From NCBI GenBank assembly GCA_038320555.1, contig JBBQEJ010000033.1, forward strand, positions 1-38,944: DNA of 38,944 bases, read 5' to 3'. The position numbers were made by a program, and so were the translations under genes. Under the pieces are notes generated by a model. The model worked only from the letters and a program-made list of their open reading frames with translations. It ran no database searches and was not told where the DNA came from. The number at the start of each line of letters is the position of its first letter. The stretch's first letter is position 1. Below are positions 18,148 to 24,182 of the stretch, piece by piece. The stretch is from JALZOC01 sp038320555. GTDB taxonomy: Bacteria > Acidobacteriota > Vicinamibacteria > Vicinamibacterales > 2-12-FULL-66-21.

Positions 18148-18678
18148 ATGGACGCCTCCCTCGTCATTTACACCATCGGCCACTCGACCCATTCAGCGGA
18201 GCGCTTCCTCGAACTTCTCCGCGCACATGGCATCCGCCAGCTGGCCGACGTCCGCTCGCTCCCGCAGTCGAGACGCCATCCGCAGTTCGGGCAGGCGGCA
18301 TTGGCTGACGCGCTCGAGTCGGCAGGCATCCGCTATCGACACTTTCCAGCCTTGGGCGGGATGCGCCGCCCGCGTCCCGACTCCATAAACACGGCCCTCC
18401 GTGAGCCCGCGTTTCGCGGTTACGCGGATCACATGCAGTCGATTGAGTTCGAGGAGGGGATTCGGGCTCTCGACGGGTTTGCTCGTTCCAGCCACACAAC
18501 TGTAATGTGCGCCGAGGCTCTGTGGTGGCAGTGCCACCGGCGGTTGCTCGCAGACGCGCTTTTCGTGCGCGGTGTGATAGTTCAGCACATCATTCCTGGG
18601 AGGCAGCCTAAGCCTCATGAGCTGAGCGAGTTCGGGCGGCCAGACGGAGCGCGCGTCATTTATCCCGGTCTTTTGTAA
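18148..18678 (+). CDS. DUF488 family protein
   Basis: A 176-residue protein of the DUF488 family, one base downstream of the addA stop and therefore in its operon. Hallmarks are the N-terminal YTIGHSTHSAERFLELL, the ADVRSLPQSRRHPQF segment with conserved DVR and PxSR, and the C-terminal VMCAEALWWQCHRRLLAD, a variant of the usual CAE...CHR motif. The family function is not established; the conserved Cys, His and Arg suggest an enzyme or nucleic-acid-related role. The position behind addBA makes a DNA-repair connection plausible but unproven. Confidence 0.9.
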   Translation: MDASLVIYTIGHSTHSAERFLELLRAHGIRQLADVRSLPQSRRHPQFGQAALADALESAGIRYRHFPALGGMRRPRPDSINTALREPAFRGYADHMQSIEFEEGIRALDGFARSSHTTVMCAEALWWQCHRRLLADALFVRGVIVQHIIPGRQPKPHELSEFGRPDGARVIYPGLL

Positions 18679-18721
18679 CCCGTAGGAGTCACTTATCGGA
18701 GTTGTGGGCCTGTTTTGCGGT

Positions 18722-18734
18722 GTTTGGAACAAAC
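18722..18734. promoter_or_regulatory. short palindrome, possible operator
   Basis: GTTTGgaaCAAAC is a perfect 5-bp inverted repeat with a 3-bp spacer in the 170-base gap between the DUF488 gene and the small gene at 18849. The surrounding bases are less GC-rich than the genes. It could be an operator or a minor hairpin; no matching site is seen elsewhere in the window. Confidence 0.35.
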
Positions 18735-18848
18735 GTAACCAAATGAGCAATTTAGGACAGCCAAGGAACCAAAATCGCGCAAGGCTGGTCTAATCGAATA
18801 GCTGGCGTCCAGATTGCATCGAAGCCGGCGACGACGGGAGGTAACGGA

Positions 18849-19097
18849 ATGATAGTTCCTGCGAGTGCGCTGAACTCCGTAAGACCCACTGCAACGACAG
18901 TGTTCGAGCTCGAGGCGCTCGAAGGGCTGCCGTGCGGGTGCGTGGCGGCGGCGTATCGTGCGCGTCCGTGGGACGTCTCAGTCGTTTCTCTCGAGGCCAA
19001 GGGTCCGCACTGCATCCTGGCGGGTCACGCCAGCGGCCAGATTCTTCGTCTGGGTGATCCGGAAGAATTCGACGAGGAAGAGGACGCAGAGGAATAA
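18849..19097 (+). CDS. small protein with acidic tail
   Basis: An 82-residue protein of no family I recognise. The start is well supported: GGGAGGTAA lies about 6 bases upstream of the ATG. The first two thirds alternate in a beta-like pattern (TTVFELEALEGLPCGCVAAAYRARPWDVSVVSLEAKG) with a CGC pair and a later Cys (PHCILAG). The end is a run of Asp and Glu (DPEEFDEEEDAEE). Cys residues might bind a metal but do not form a ribbon pattern. Its own leader of about 170 bases suggests independent transcription. Confidence 0.7.
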   Translation: MIVPASALNSVRPTATTVFELEALEGLPCGCVAAAYRARPWDVSVVSLEAKGPHCILAGHASGQILRLGDPEEFDEEEDAEE

Positions 19098-19107
19098 AGG
19101 GCCGATC

Positions 19108-19284
19108 TTATCCAGCCCCCTGCGCATCCGCCCACTTCCGCGCGCGCGCCTCCGCTTCTTTCTGAGTCTTTCCAACCAGCACGACCGAATTCAAAGGCTT
19201 TCCGCCGGCATCCGGGATCCACGCGACCCAGTGCGGCCCCCGTGCTTCGCTGCGGACGGTACGAGTCGAATCGGGGTCAGCCAT
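19108..19284 (-). CDS. small protein with W-x-A ... EA ... W pattern (second copy type)
   Basis: A 58-residue frame from the ATG at 19284. It has the order HWVAWI, a PDAGG turn, a hydrophobic strand SVVLVG, and a helix KTQKEAEARARKWADAQ. This matches the pattern in the protein at 9849-10064 (W-x-A, PGG or AGG, G-x-T-x2-EA, Trp in the helix), so the two may be distant relatives. No Shine-Dalgarno sequence is visible. It converges on the acidic-tailed protein with a 10-base gap and is divergent from the zinc ribbon gene at 19417. Function unknown. Confidence 0.6.
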   Translation of the reverse strand: MADPDSTRTVRSEARGPHWVAWIPDAGGKPLNSVVLVGKTQKEAEARARKWADAQGAG

Positions 19285-19338
19285 ACGAGCATCGTATACC
19301 CGACAGCCTTTTCGTGTTCGTCCCCCGAAGATCTTGAT

Positions 19339-19367
19339 TGCGTACGGGAAAGCCGTTCTCGTACAAT
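19339..19367 (+). promoter_or_regulatory. candidate promoter of the zinc-ribbon gene
   Basis: TTGCGT (19339-19344) and TACAAT (19362-19367) are separated by 17 bases, a good sigma-70 layout. Transcription would start near 19374, about 43 bases before the ATG at 19417. Confidence 0.5.
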
Positions 19368-19416
19368 CCGAAGGTTTGGCAACGGCCGAAGGATGGCCGA
19401 GAGGAGAGCAATATAG

Positions 19417-19638
19417 ATGGCCCTGACCTGTCCGAGCTGCGGGAACGACCAGAACTTTCTGGTGAAAACCCTGCAGATGCACATTGTCCAGTTACGCGAC
19501 TCGCGGGTCGAAGCAAATGAAGAAGGACGCCCCGCGGTAATCGAAGTGCTTTGCGACGAGTGCGAGACGGCGCTGAATTTCGCGGATTTCGAAGAAGATA
19601 TTCGCAACGAAGTGTTGTTGACGCTCGGCGCCCGCTGA
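19417..19638 (+). CDS. small zinc-ribbon protein
   Basis: A 73-residue protein with GAGAGGAGAG in front of the ATG. Two CxxC knuckles are present: CPSC at residues 5-8 in TCPSCGNDQNFLV, and CDEC near 46-49 in VLCDECETALNF. They form a typical treble-clef or ribbon zinc site. Between them lies a beta hairpin with a charged turn (RDSRVEANEEGRPAVIEV). Similar small ribbons often act as accessory factors in transcription or translation, but no specific family is recognisable. The stop is 7 bases from the convergent zinc-ribbon gene at 19646-19786. Confidence 0.8.
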   Translation: MALTCPSCGNDQNFLVKTLQMHIVQLRDSRVEANEEGRPAVIEVLCDECETALNFADFEEDIRNEVLLTLGAR

Positions 19639-19645
19639 CCCCGCG

Positions 19646-19786
19646 TTATCCTTCCGTTTCGGCCTCTTCGAAGTAATCGCATTCGGGGCAGATCCACTCG
19701 CGGACCTGCCGCACTGTCCCGTTCATTTCCCGGACTTCGCGTTCGCTGAGGCGCATGACCTCTCCGCAGAGCGGACACTCGTGCAT
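19646..19786 (-). CDS. 46-residue zinc-ribbon protein
   Basis: A very short gene read from the reverse strand. It starts at ATG 19786 and ends at TAA 19648-19646. The protein begins MHECPLCGEVMRLSEREV and continues to WICPECDYFEEAETEG. The CPLC (residues 4-7) and CPEC (33-36) knuckles, with GE and aromatic residues behind them, are a full zinc-ribbon pattern, which is unlikely by chance. The helix between them is strongly charged. It is convergent with the other zinc-ribbon gene, only 7 bases away, and divergent from the J-domain gene. Similar tiny ribbons are usually annotated as hypothetical; the role is unknown. Confidence 0.72.
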   Translation of the reverse strand: MHECPLCGEVMRLSEREVREMNGTVRQVREWICPECDYFEEAETEG

Positions 19787-19798
19787 CCAGGGATTGTA

Positions 19799-19959
19799 CA
19801 GCCTTCGCCCCCCTGCTTGAAAAGGGGGCTTCGGCTGGGCAAGCCCCCCAGGCGCTCGCCAGATGAATCCGCGAAGGGGCTTGCCGCGCAGAAGCTCCCC
19901 TCAGGCAACGGAGCGAAGGCGGGGGGCAGCTTTCAGACTGTAAGTCAAGCCATTGACTT
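19799..19959. other. structured leader with competing hairpins
   Basis: The 282-base gap before the J-domain gene (19787-20068) is full of inverted repeats. GGGGGCTT (19824-19831) pairs perfectly with AAGCCCCC (19841-19848) around a 9-base loop. The same G run can instead pair with the C run at 19808-19813, so the two hairpins exclude each other. AAGTCAAGCCATTGACTT (19942-19959) is a 7-bp perfect palindrome around GCCA and contains a TTGAC. More partial pairings lie at about 19873-19902 and 20009-20030. It could be a REP-like element, an attenuator or an RNA leader; no known riboswitch is recognised. Confidence 0.5.
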
Positions 19960-20068
19960 CGCCCCGGGTGGCTCCTATCGTAGCTGCACGGACGGCTTGC
20001 GGCGCCGAGCTCCCGTCAGTAACGGAGCCAGGCGGCAGGCATTGTTTCTGCAAGCCTCATAGACGGCG

Positions 20069-20662
20069 ATGCGCGACTACTATGACGTTCTGGGCGTTGC
20101 GCCGGGCGCGGGTGCTGACGAAATCAAGCGCGCGTACCGGCAACTGGCGCGCCGCTATCACCCTGACATCTCGGGGGATGAGCGCGGCGCCGCCTTCCTC
20201 GACGTGTCGCGCGCATACCACGTGCTGCGCGACCCCGAGCGACGCCGCGCGTACGATGTCTGTCTGACGGCGGGAACTCGGGCTGACTGGCTAGCCGACG
20301 AGGTCGCGATCGATTTTCCGTCGGTGTCGAGTGTGCTCGATCGGATGCGGGACTCCTTTTTCGGCCTGCCGCGGGAAGCGGCCCTGTCGGCGGAGATCAT
20401 CGTGAGCCCGCAGGAAGCCTTCTGGGGTGCGCTGGTGCCGTTGCTCGTGCCGCTCCGGCGCACGTGCCCGCGCTGCGGCGGCCGCGGCGAAGTCTGGGCA
20501 GAATGGTGCGTCGGCTGTCGCGGTGCCGGCGAGATTTCTGCGGCCCACGAGGTGCGCCTGCGCGTGCCGGCCGGAGTACGCGAGGGGGCCAGGTTCCGCT
20601 TCAGCGTGGCGCCGCAGGGCGCCCCGCAGACCTTCGTCGAAGTCCGGATTACAATCCGCTGA
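20069..20662 (+). CDS. J-domain protein with a half zinc finger
   Basis: A 197-residue DnaJ-like co-chaperone. The J domain fills residues 1-65 (RDYYDVLGVAPGAGADEIKRAYRQLARRYHPD, with the HPD that triggers DnaK ATPase, then AFLDVSRAYHVLRDPERRRAYD). After a linker, a short C-terminal-domain-like beta region starts (SAEIIVSPQEAFWG). It carries only two Cys motifs, CPRCGGRGE and CVGCRGAGE, that is, one zinc centre instead of the four CxxCxGxG motifs of DnaJ. The end (RLRVPAGVREGARFRF) matches the client-binding beta domain of CbpA/DnaJ. It is about half the usual DnaJ length. It probably serves a specialised DnaK client; partner unknown. Confidence 0.9.
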   Translation: MRDYYDVLGVAPGAGADEIKRAYRQLARRYHPDISGDERGAAFLDVSRAYHVLRDPERRRAYDVCLTAGTRADWLADEVAIDFPSVSSVLDRMRDSFFGLPREAALSAEIIVSPQEAFWGALVPLLVPLRRTCPRCGGRGEVWAEWCVGCRGAGEISAAHEVRLRVPAGVREGARFRFSVAPQGAPQTFVEVRITIR

Positions 20663-20733
20663 CCGGGATTTGATTTCGATTCTGTTATTCGGGAGCTTCC
20701 CGGATCACAAAATTGTAATCGAAACCTGATCAA
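20645..20733. repeat. nested palindromes after the J-domain gene
   Basis: GATTACAAT (20648-20656) and ATTGTAATC (20712-20720) are perfect inverted repeats. TTTCGATT (20674-20681) pairs with AATCGAAA (20717-20724), and TTGAT (20670-20674) with ATCAA (20729-20733). CGGGA (20690-20694) pairs with TCCCG (20698-20702) around GCT. The outer arms overlap, so at least two alternative folds exist. The last arm ends just before the next start codon at 20736. Confidence 0.7.
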
Positions 20734-20735
20734 TC

Positions 20736-21110
20736 ATGCGCCCGCATCTTCATTTACTCGGTATCCTACAGCTCGTCTGGGGGGCCATCGGGCTCCTTCT
20801 CGGCGTGTCGATGCTTCTGCTCGCGATGGGCGCCATCGCTATCGGCGTTACGTCGTCGGCCGATGGGATGGCGGCCGGCGTCACCGCAGGTGCCTTTGCC
20901 GTCTTTGCGATGGCGCTGCTTGCCGGGGGAGGGGCGAACGCATGGGCGGGACGGGAACTGCGGCGCAACCATCCGCGCGGCCGGCTCGCGGTGCTCTGGC
21001 TCGGGGCGCTCAACCTGTTCGTGCTGCCGTTTGGAACGGCGCTTGGTATTTACGCGTTCTGGGTGCTGCTGCACAACGAAACGCGCGCTGCGTTTGTCGC
21101 GCGGAGTTGA
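20736..21110 (+). CDS. small integral membrane protein
   Basis: A 124-residue protein with four hydrophobic segments: about 8-38 (which may hold two helices), 47-68, 82-100 and 101-112. A positively charged loop (RELRRNHPRGR, about 72-82) lies between the halves. The pattern LHLLGILQLVWGAIGLLLG at the start is common in unclassified acidobacterial membrane proteins. No catalytic motif is seen. It is followed after 18 bases by a DUF4870-type membrane protein, so the two may be cotranscribed. Confidence 0.75.
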   Translation: MRPHLHLLGILQLVWGAIGLLLGVSMLLLAMGAIAIGVTSSADGMAAGVTAGAFAVFAMALLAGGGANAWAGRELRRNHPRGRLAVLWLGALNLFVLPFGTALGIYAFWVLLHNETRAAFVARS

Positions 21111-21128
21111 CGCAAGGGGCCTGACAAA

Positions 21129-21461
21129 ATGGACAGTCAGAAAACCGCGACCGGCTTCGACGAGAATGTCGCCGGAGCGCTCTGCTACAGTCTGGGCTGG
21201 TTGACAGGCCTGCTGTTTTTCGCAACCGAGCCACAGAATCGCTTCGTGCGCTTCCACGCCGTGCAGTCGATGCTGGTTTTCGGCGCCGCGTGCCTCGCCC
21301 TGATCGTGTGCCTCTCGATCCCGTTTCTCGGATGGATTCTGTCGATTTTCATCTTCTACGGATCGGCCGCCCTCTGGCTGATTCTGATGTTCAAGGCCTA
21401 CCAGGGCGAACGGTTCAAGCTTCCGATCGCCGGCGACATCGCCGAGCAACGAGCCCTCTGA
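21129..21461 (+). CDS. DUF4870-type membrane protein
   Basis: A 110-residue membrane protein. The pattern NVAGALCYSLGWLTGLLFFATEPQNRFVRFHAVQSMLVF is characteristic of DUF4870/TIM44-neighbour small proteins: a first helix, a loop with N-x-F-V-x-F-H-A-x-Q-S, and a second helix. Further helices are ACLALIVCLSIPFLGWILSIFIFYG and AALWLILMFKAY. The conserved end KLPIAGDIAEQ is cytoplasmic in the usual topology. Function is not established. A CCCTAAT heptamer array starts two bases after its stop. Confidence 0.85.
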   Translation: MDSQKTATGFDENVAGALCYSLGWLTGLLFFATEPQNRFVRFHAVQSMLVFGAACLALIVCLSIPFLGWILSIFIFYGSAALWLILMFKAYQGERFKLPIAGDIAEQRAL

Positions 21462-21463
21462 AT

Positions 21464-21484
21464 CCCTAATCCCTAATCCCTAAT
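21464..21484. repeat. CCCTAAT heptamer array
   Basis: Three exact copies of ccctaat lie between the DUF4870 gene and the Mrp gene. Degenerate aatcgc words follow to about 21497. The unit equals the plant-type telomere word but the array is internal, short and single-orientation. Confidence 0.85.
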
Positions 21485-21518
21485 CGCTCAATCGCGAATC
21501 CCGGGTACAATTAACCAA

Positions 21519-22610
21519 GTGCCTACCGCAGTTTCCGAATCGGCCGTTCTCGATGCGCTGCGCGGCGTTCGGGACCCGGATCTCAATCGCGACATTGTCA
21601 CCCTGAAGTTCATCAAGAACCTTCGGATCGACGAGGGTGGACGCGTCGCGTTCACCATTGAGCTCACCACTCCGGCGTGTCCCGTGAAGGACCAGATGCG
21701 TGAACAGGCGCGCCAGGTCGTCGCGGCAATTCCCGGCGTTGCGGCCGTGGAGATCGAGATGACCGCGCAGGTGCGTTCAACAGCGAATGTCGATACGGGG
21801 AAGACACCCGTGCCTGGCGTGAAGAACATCATTGCGGTGGGCGCGGGCAAAGGCGGCGTCGGCAAAACCACCGTGGCCGTGAATCTGGCGATCGCGCTCA
21901 GTCAGATGGGCAGCCGCGTGGGAATGATCGACGGCGACATTTACGGCCCGAACGTGCCTCTGATGCTCGGCATCAAGACCCAGCTGACGGGGGACGAGCG
22001 CGGCAAGATCATTCCGGCCGAGCAATACGGCATCCAGCTGGTCTCGATGGCGTTTCTGACAAGTGACGACTCGCCCGTCATCTGGCGAGGCCCGATGCTG
22101 CACGGAGTGATTCAGCAGTTTTTCCGCGAAGTGCGATGGGAGAATATCGACTACCTCATCGTCGATATGCCTCCAGGCACCGGCGACGTCGCGCTGAGTC
22201 TCAGCCAGTCCGTGCCCGTGGCCGGGAGCGTGGTCGTGACGACACCGCAGACGGTCTCGGTGGCTGACACGCGGCGCGCCATCCGCATGTATCAGAAGCT
22301 GAACGTGCCGACGCTCGGGCTCATCGAGAACATGAGTCACTTCGTCTGCCCCGCATGCCGTCACGAGAGCGACATTTTCGGCAAGGGCGGCGGCGAAACG
22401 CTGGCGACCGAGCTCGCCGTACCCTTCCTCGGCCGAGTGCCGATTTACGAGCCGATCCGGATCGGCGGCGACACGGGCGTGCCGATTACGATCGGAGAGC
22501 GCGAGTCGCCAGCGGCCGAGGCGTTCCGCTCGGCAGCCAGGCAGCTCGCCGCACAACTGTCGATCGCAAGCTACAAGAAGAGCTCTATTCCGCTCACGCC
22601 TATCGCTTGA
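21519..22610 (+). CDS. mrp: Mrp/NBP35 family Fe-S cluster carrier ATPase
   Basis: A 363-residue P-loop protein (ApbC/Mrp type) that binds and delivers Fe-S clusters. The start is a GTG at 21519. Residues about 7-85 form a MIP18-type domain (DALRGVRDPDLNRDIVTL, with C52-region TTPACPVKD). Then comes the deviant Walker A AGKGGVGKTT (K111, K116), followed by IDGDIYGPNVPLMLG and DMPPGTGDVALSLSQ as Walker B. The cluster-binding pair CPAC (C277, C280) lies in NMSHFVCPACRHESDIFG. The length and order are typical. A TACAAT 8 bases before the start could be a -10 element, which would make a nearly leaderless message. Confidence 0.94.
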   Translation: MPTAVSESAVLDALRGVRDPDLNRDIVTLKFIKNLRIDEGGRVAFTIELTTPACPVKDQMREQARQVVAAIPGVAAVEIEMTAQVRSTANVDTGKTPVPGVKNIIAVGAGKGGVGKTTVAVNLAIALSQMGSRVGMIDGDIYGPNVPLMLGIKTQLTGDERGKIIPAEQYGIQLVSMAFLTSDDSPVIWRGPMLHGVIQQFFREVRWENIDYLIVDMPPGTGDVALSLSQSVPVAGSVVVTTPQTVSVADTRRAIRMYQKLNVPTLGLIENMSHFVCPACRHESDIFGKGGGETLATELAVPFLGRVPIYEPIRIGGDTGVPITIGERESPAAEAFRSAARQLAAQLSIASYKKSSIPLTPIA

Positions 22611-22649
22611 TGTGTGCCGACGGATGCCAGGAGTGTCAGGGGTGCATCC

Positions 22650-22694
22650 GGCACTCGTGGCACTCTAGGCACTCCCGGCACTCAAGCACTCAAG
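22650..22694. repeat. nonamer array in the gap before the M16 pair
   Basis: Five 9-bp steps based on ggcactcNN run from 22650 to 22694 (ggcactcgt, ggcactcta, ggcactccc, ggcactcaa, then a shifted gcactcaag). Just upstream, ggagtgtca and ggggtgcat (22630-22647) are inverted variants of the same word, so a hairpin is possible. The rest of the 261-base gap (22695-22871) has no gene that I can support. Confidence 0.8.
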
Positions 22695-22871
22695 TCCCGC
22701 GCCTTCATCAACCCCGCGATCGCCGGCCGGCCGCCGTCGCGGAAAACCACAGCGTCGGGCCGAGGAACTGCGCGGTCGCGACCCGCGCCGGCACTCGCCG
22801 ACGATACGATGTTTACCCTGCGGCTGATTGTCGCTACGATTAGTCCCGCGATCCGAGACGCCACACGATAC

Positions 22872-24182
22872 ATGAATATTCCCTATACCCGGCACTCCCT
22901 CGATAACGGATTGGACGTGCTCATTCATGAAGACCACGGTTGTCCCATAGTTGCCGTGAACGTCTGGTATCACGTGGGCTCGAAGAACGAGAAGCCGGGA
23001 CGCACGGGGTTCGCGCATCTCTTCGAGCACCTGATGTTCGAAGGATCGCAACATTACGACAAAGGGTACTTTCACCCGCTCCAGGAAGCGGGCGCGCTGC
23101 TCAATGGCTCAACGAACGCGGATCGCACGAACTACTGGGAAGTCGTGCCTCGCAATGCGCTCGAGCTTGCACTATGGATGGAGTCGGATCGCATGGGATA
23201 CCTCCTTCCCGCGCTGACCAGCGCCAAGTTCGAGAACCAGCGTGAGGTCGTGCTGAACGAGCGCCGTCAGAATTACGAGAACCGTCCGTACGGCTTCGCC
23301 AGCATGGCAATCGTGGCCGCGCTGTACGCGCCGGATCACCCGTATCACTGGGTGACGATTGGGGCCGCCGACGATATCCGCGCGGCACGTCTGGACGACG
23401 TGCGCGCGTTCTTCCAGACATATTACCGTCCGCGCAACGCGTCGCTCGCCCTCGCAGGCGACGTGGATACCGCCGACGCGCTCGAGATGGTTGCCCGCTA
23501 TTTCGGCGATCTCGAGGCGGGCGACGAGCCTCCGCCTGTGGACGTGACGCCGCCGCCCGCGATCGTGGCCGAGCGGCGGCTGTTGCTCGAGGATCGGGTC
23601 GAGCTGCCGCGGCTCTACCTCTCCTGGCATTCGCCCGCGCTCTTTGCCGCAGACGATGCGGAGCTCGATCTTGTCGGCGAGGTGCTGGCAAGCGGAAAGA
23701 CGTCGCGGTTGTATCGCACTCTCGTGTACGAGGAGCGCATCGCTACCGAAATTGCGGCGTCGCAGAGTTCACGGGAGATTGGCGGGTACTTCCAGATCAT
23801 CGCGACGGCCGCGCCAGGACGCACGCTCGCGGAGCTCCAGCAACGGATCCTGCGCTCGTTGGAGGCGTTCGTCGCCGGAGGTCCCACGACGGGGGAAATG
23901 GAGCGCTGTCTGGCACAGGCTGAGGCCAATTTCATCTATCGCCTGCAGACGGTCGGAGGCTTTGGAGGAAAGTCCGATCAATTGAACGCGTACAACGTCT
24001 TTGTCGGCGATCCGGGCTTCTTCGATCGGGATCTCGATCGGTACCGTCGGGTCACGCCGGAGGCGATGCAACGCGCCGCGAGCGAGTGGCTGCAGCCGGA
24101 ACGGTGCGTGAGCCTCAGCGTGATCCCGAAAGGCCGCGTCGAGCTCGGCCTCCCGGGTTCTCAGCCGGTGACGGTTTCCTGA
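22872..24182 (+). CDS. M16 zinc protease, catalytic subunit
   Basis: A 436-residue insulinase-family protease. I choose the ATG at 22872 because the family fold starts there (YTRHSLDNGLDVLIHED). An in-frame ATG at 22809 is possible but would add no homologous residues. The zinc site is complete: HLFEH at H49-H53 and a Glu at 130, exactly 76 residues after the motif (HxxEH-x76-E). No signal peptide is visible from this start. It lacks the usual second half-domain catalytic features and is followed without a gap by the complementary subunit. The pair probably forms a heterodimeric clam-shell protease that degrades short peptides. Confidence 0.93.
   Translation: MNIPYTRHSLDNGLDVLIHEDHGCPIVAVNVWYHVGSKNEKPGRTGFAHLFEHLMFEGSQHYDKGYFHPLQEAGALLNGSTNADRTNYWEVVPRNALELALWMESDRMGYLLPALTSAKFENQREVVLNERRQNYENRPYGFASMAIVAALYAPDHPYHWVTIGAADDIRAARLDDVRAFFQTYYRPRNASLALAGDVDTADALEMVARYFGDLEAGDEPPPVDVTPPPAIVAERRLLLEDRVELPRLYLSWHSPALFAADDAELDLVGEVLASGKTSRLYRTLVYEERIATEIAASQSSREIGGYFQIIATAAPGRTLAELQQRILRSLEAFVAGGPTTGEMERCLAQAEANFIYRLQTVGGFGGKSDQLNAYNVFVGDPGFFDRDLDRYRRVTPEAMQRAASEWLQPERCVSLSVIPKGRVELGLPGSQPVTVS

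Noticed and set aside
21464..21484. CCCTAAT repeats resembling a telomere.
   Set aside because: Only three units, internal to the contig, between two ordinary genes, and one of many arrays with other words.
22650..22694. Regularly spaced short repeats that might be read as a CRISPR array.
   Set aside because: The units are contiguous with no spacers and only 9 bp long; no cas gene is near.
22682..22873. Reverse frame ending in RPDAVVFRDGGRPAIAGLMKARDLSA, which looks like the end of a real protein.
   Set aside because: Its front is low-quality sequence, it spans the nonamer array region and the M16 start, and I recognise no family; chance or an old remnant are equally likely.
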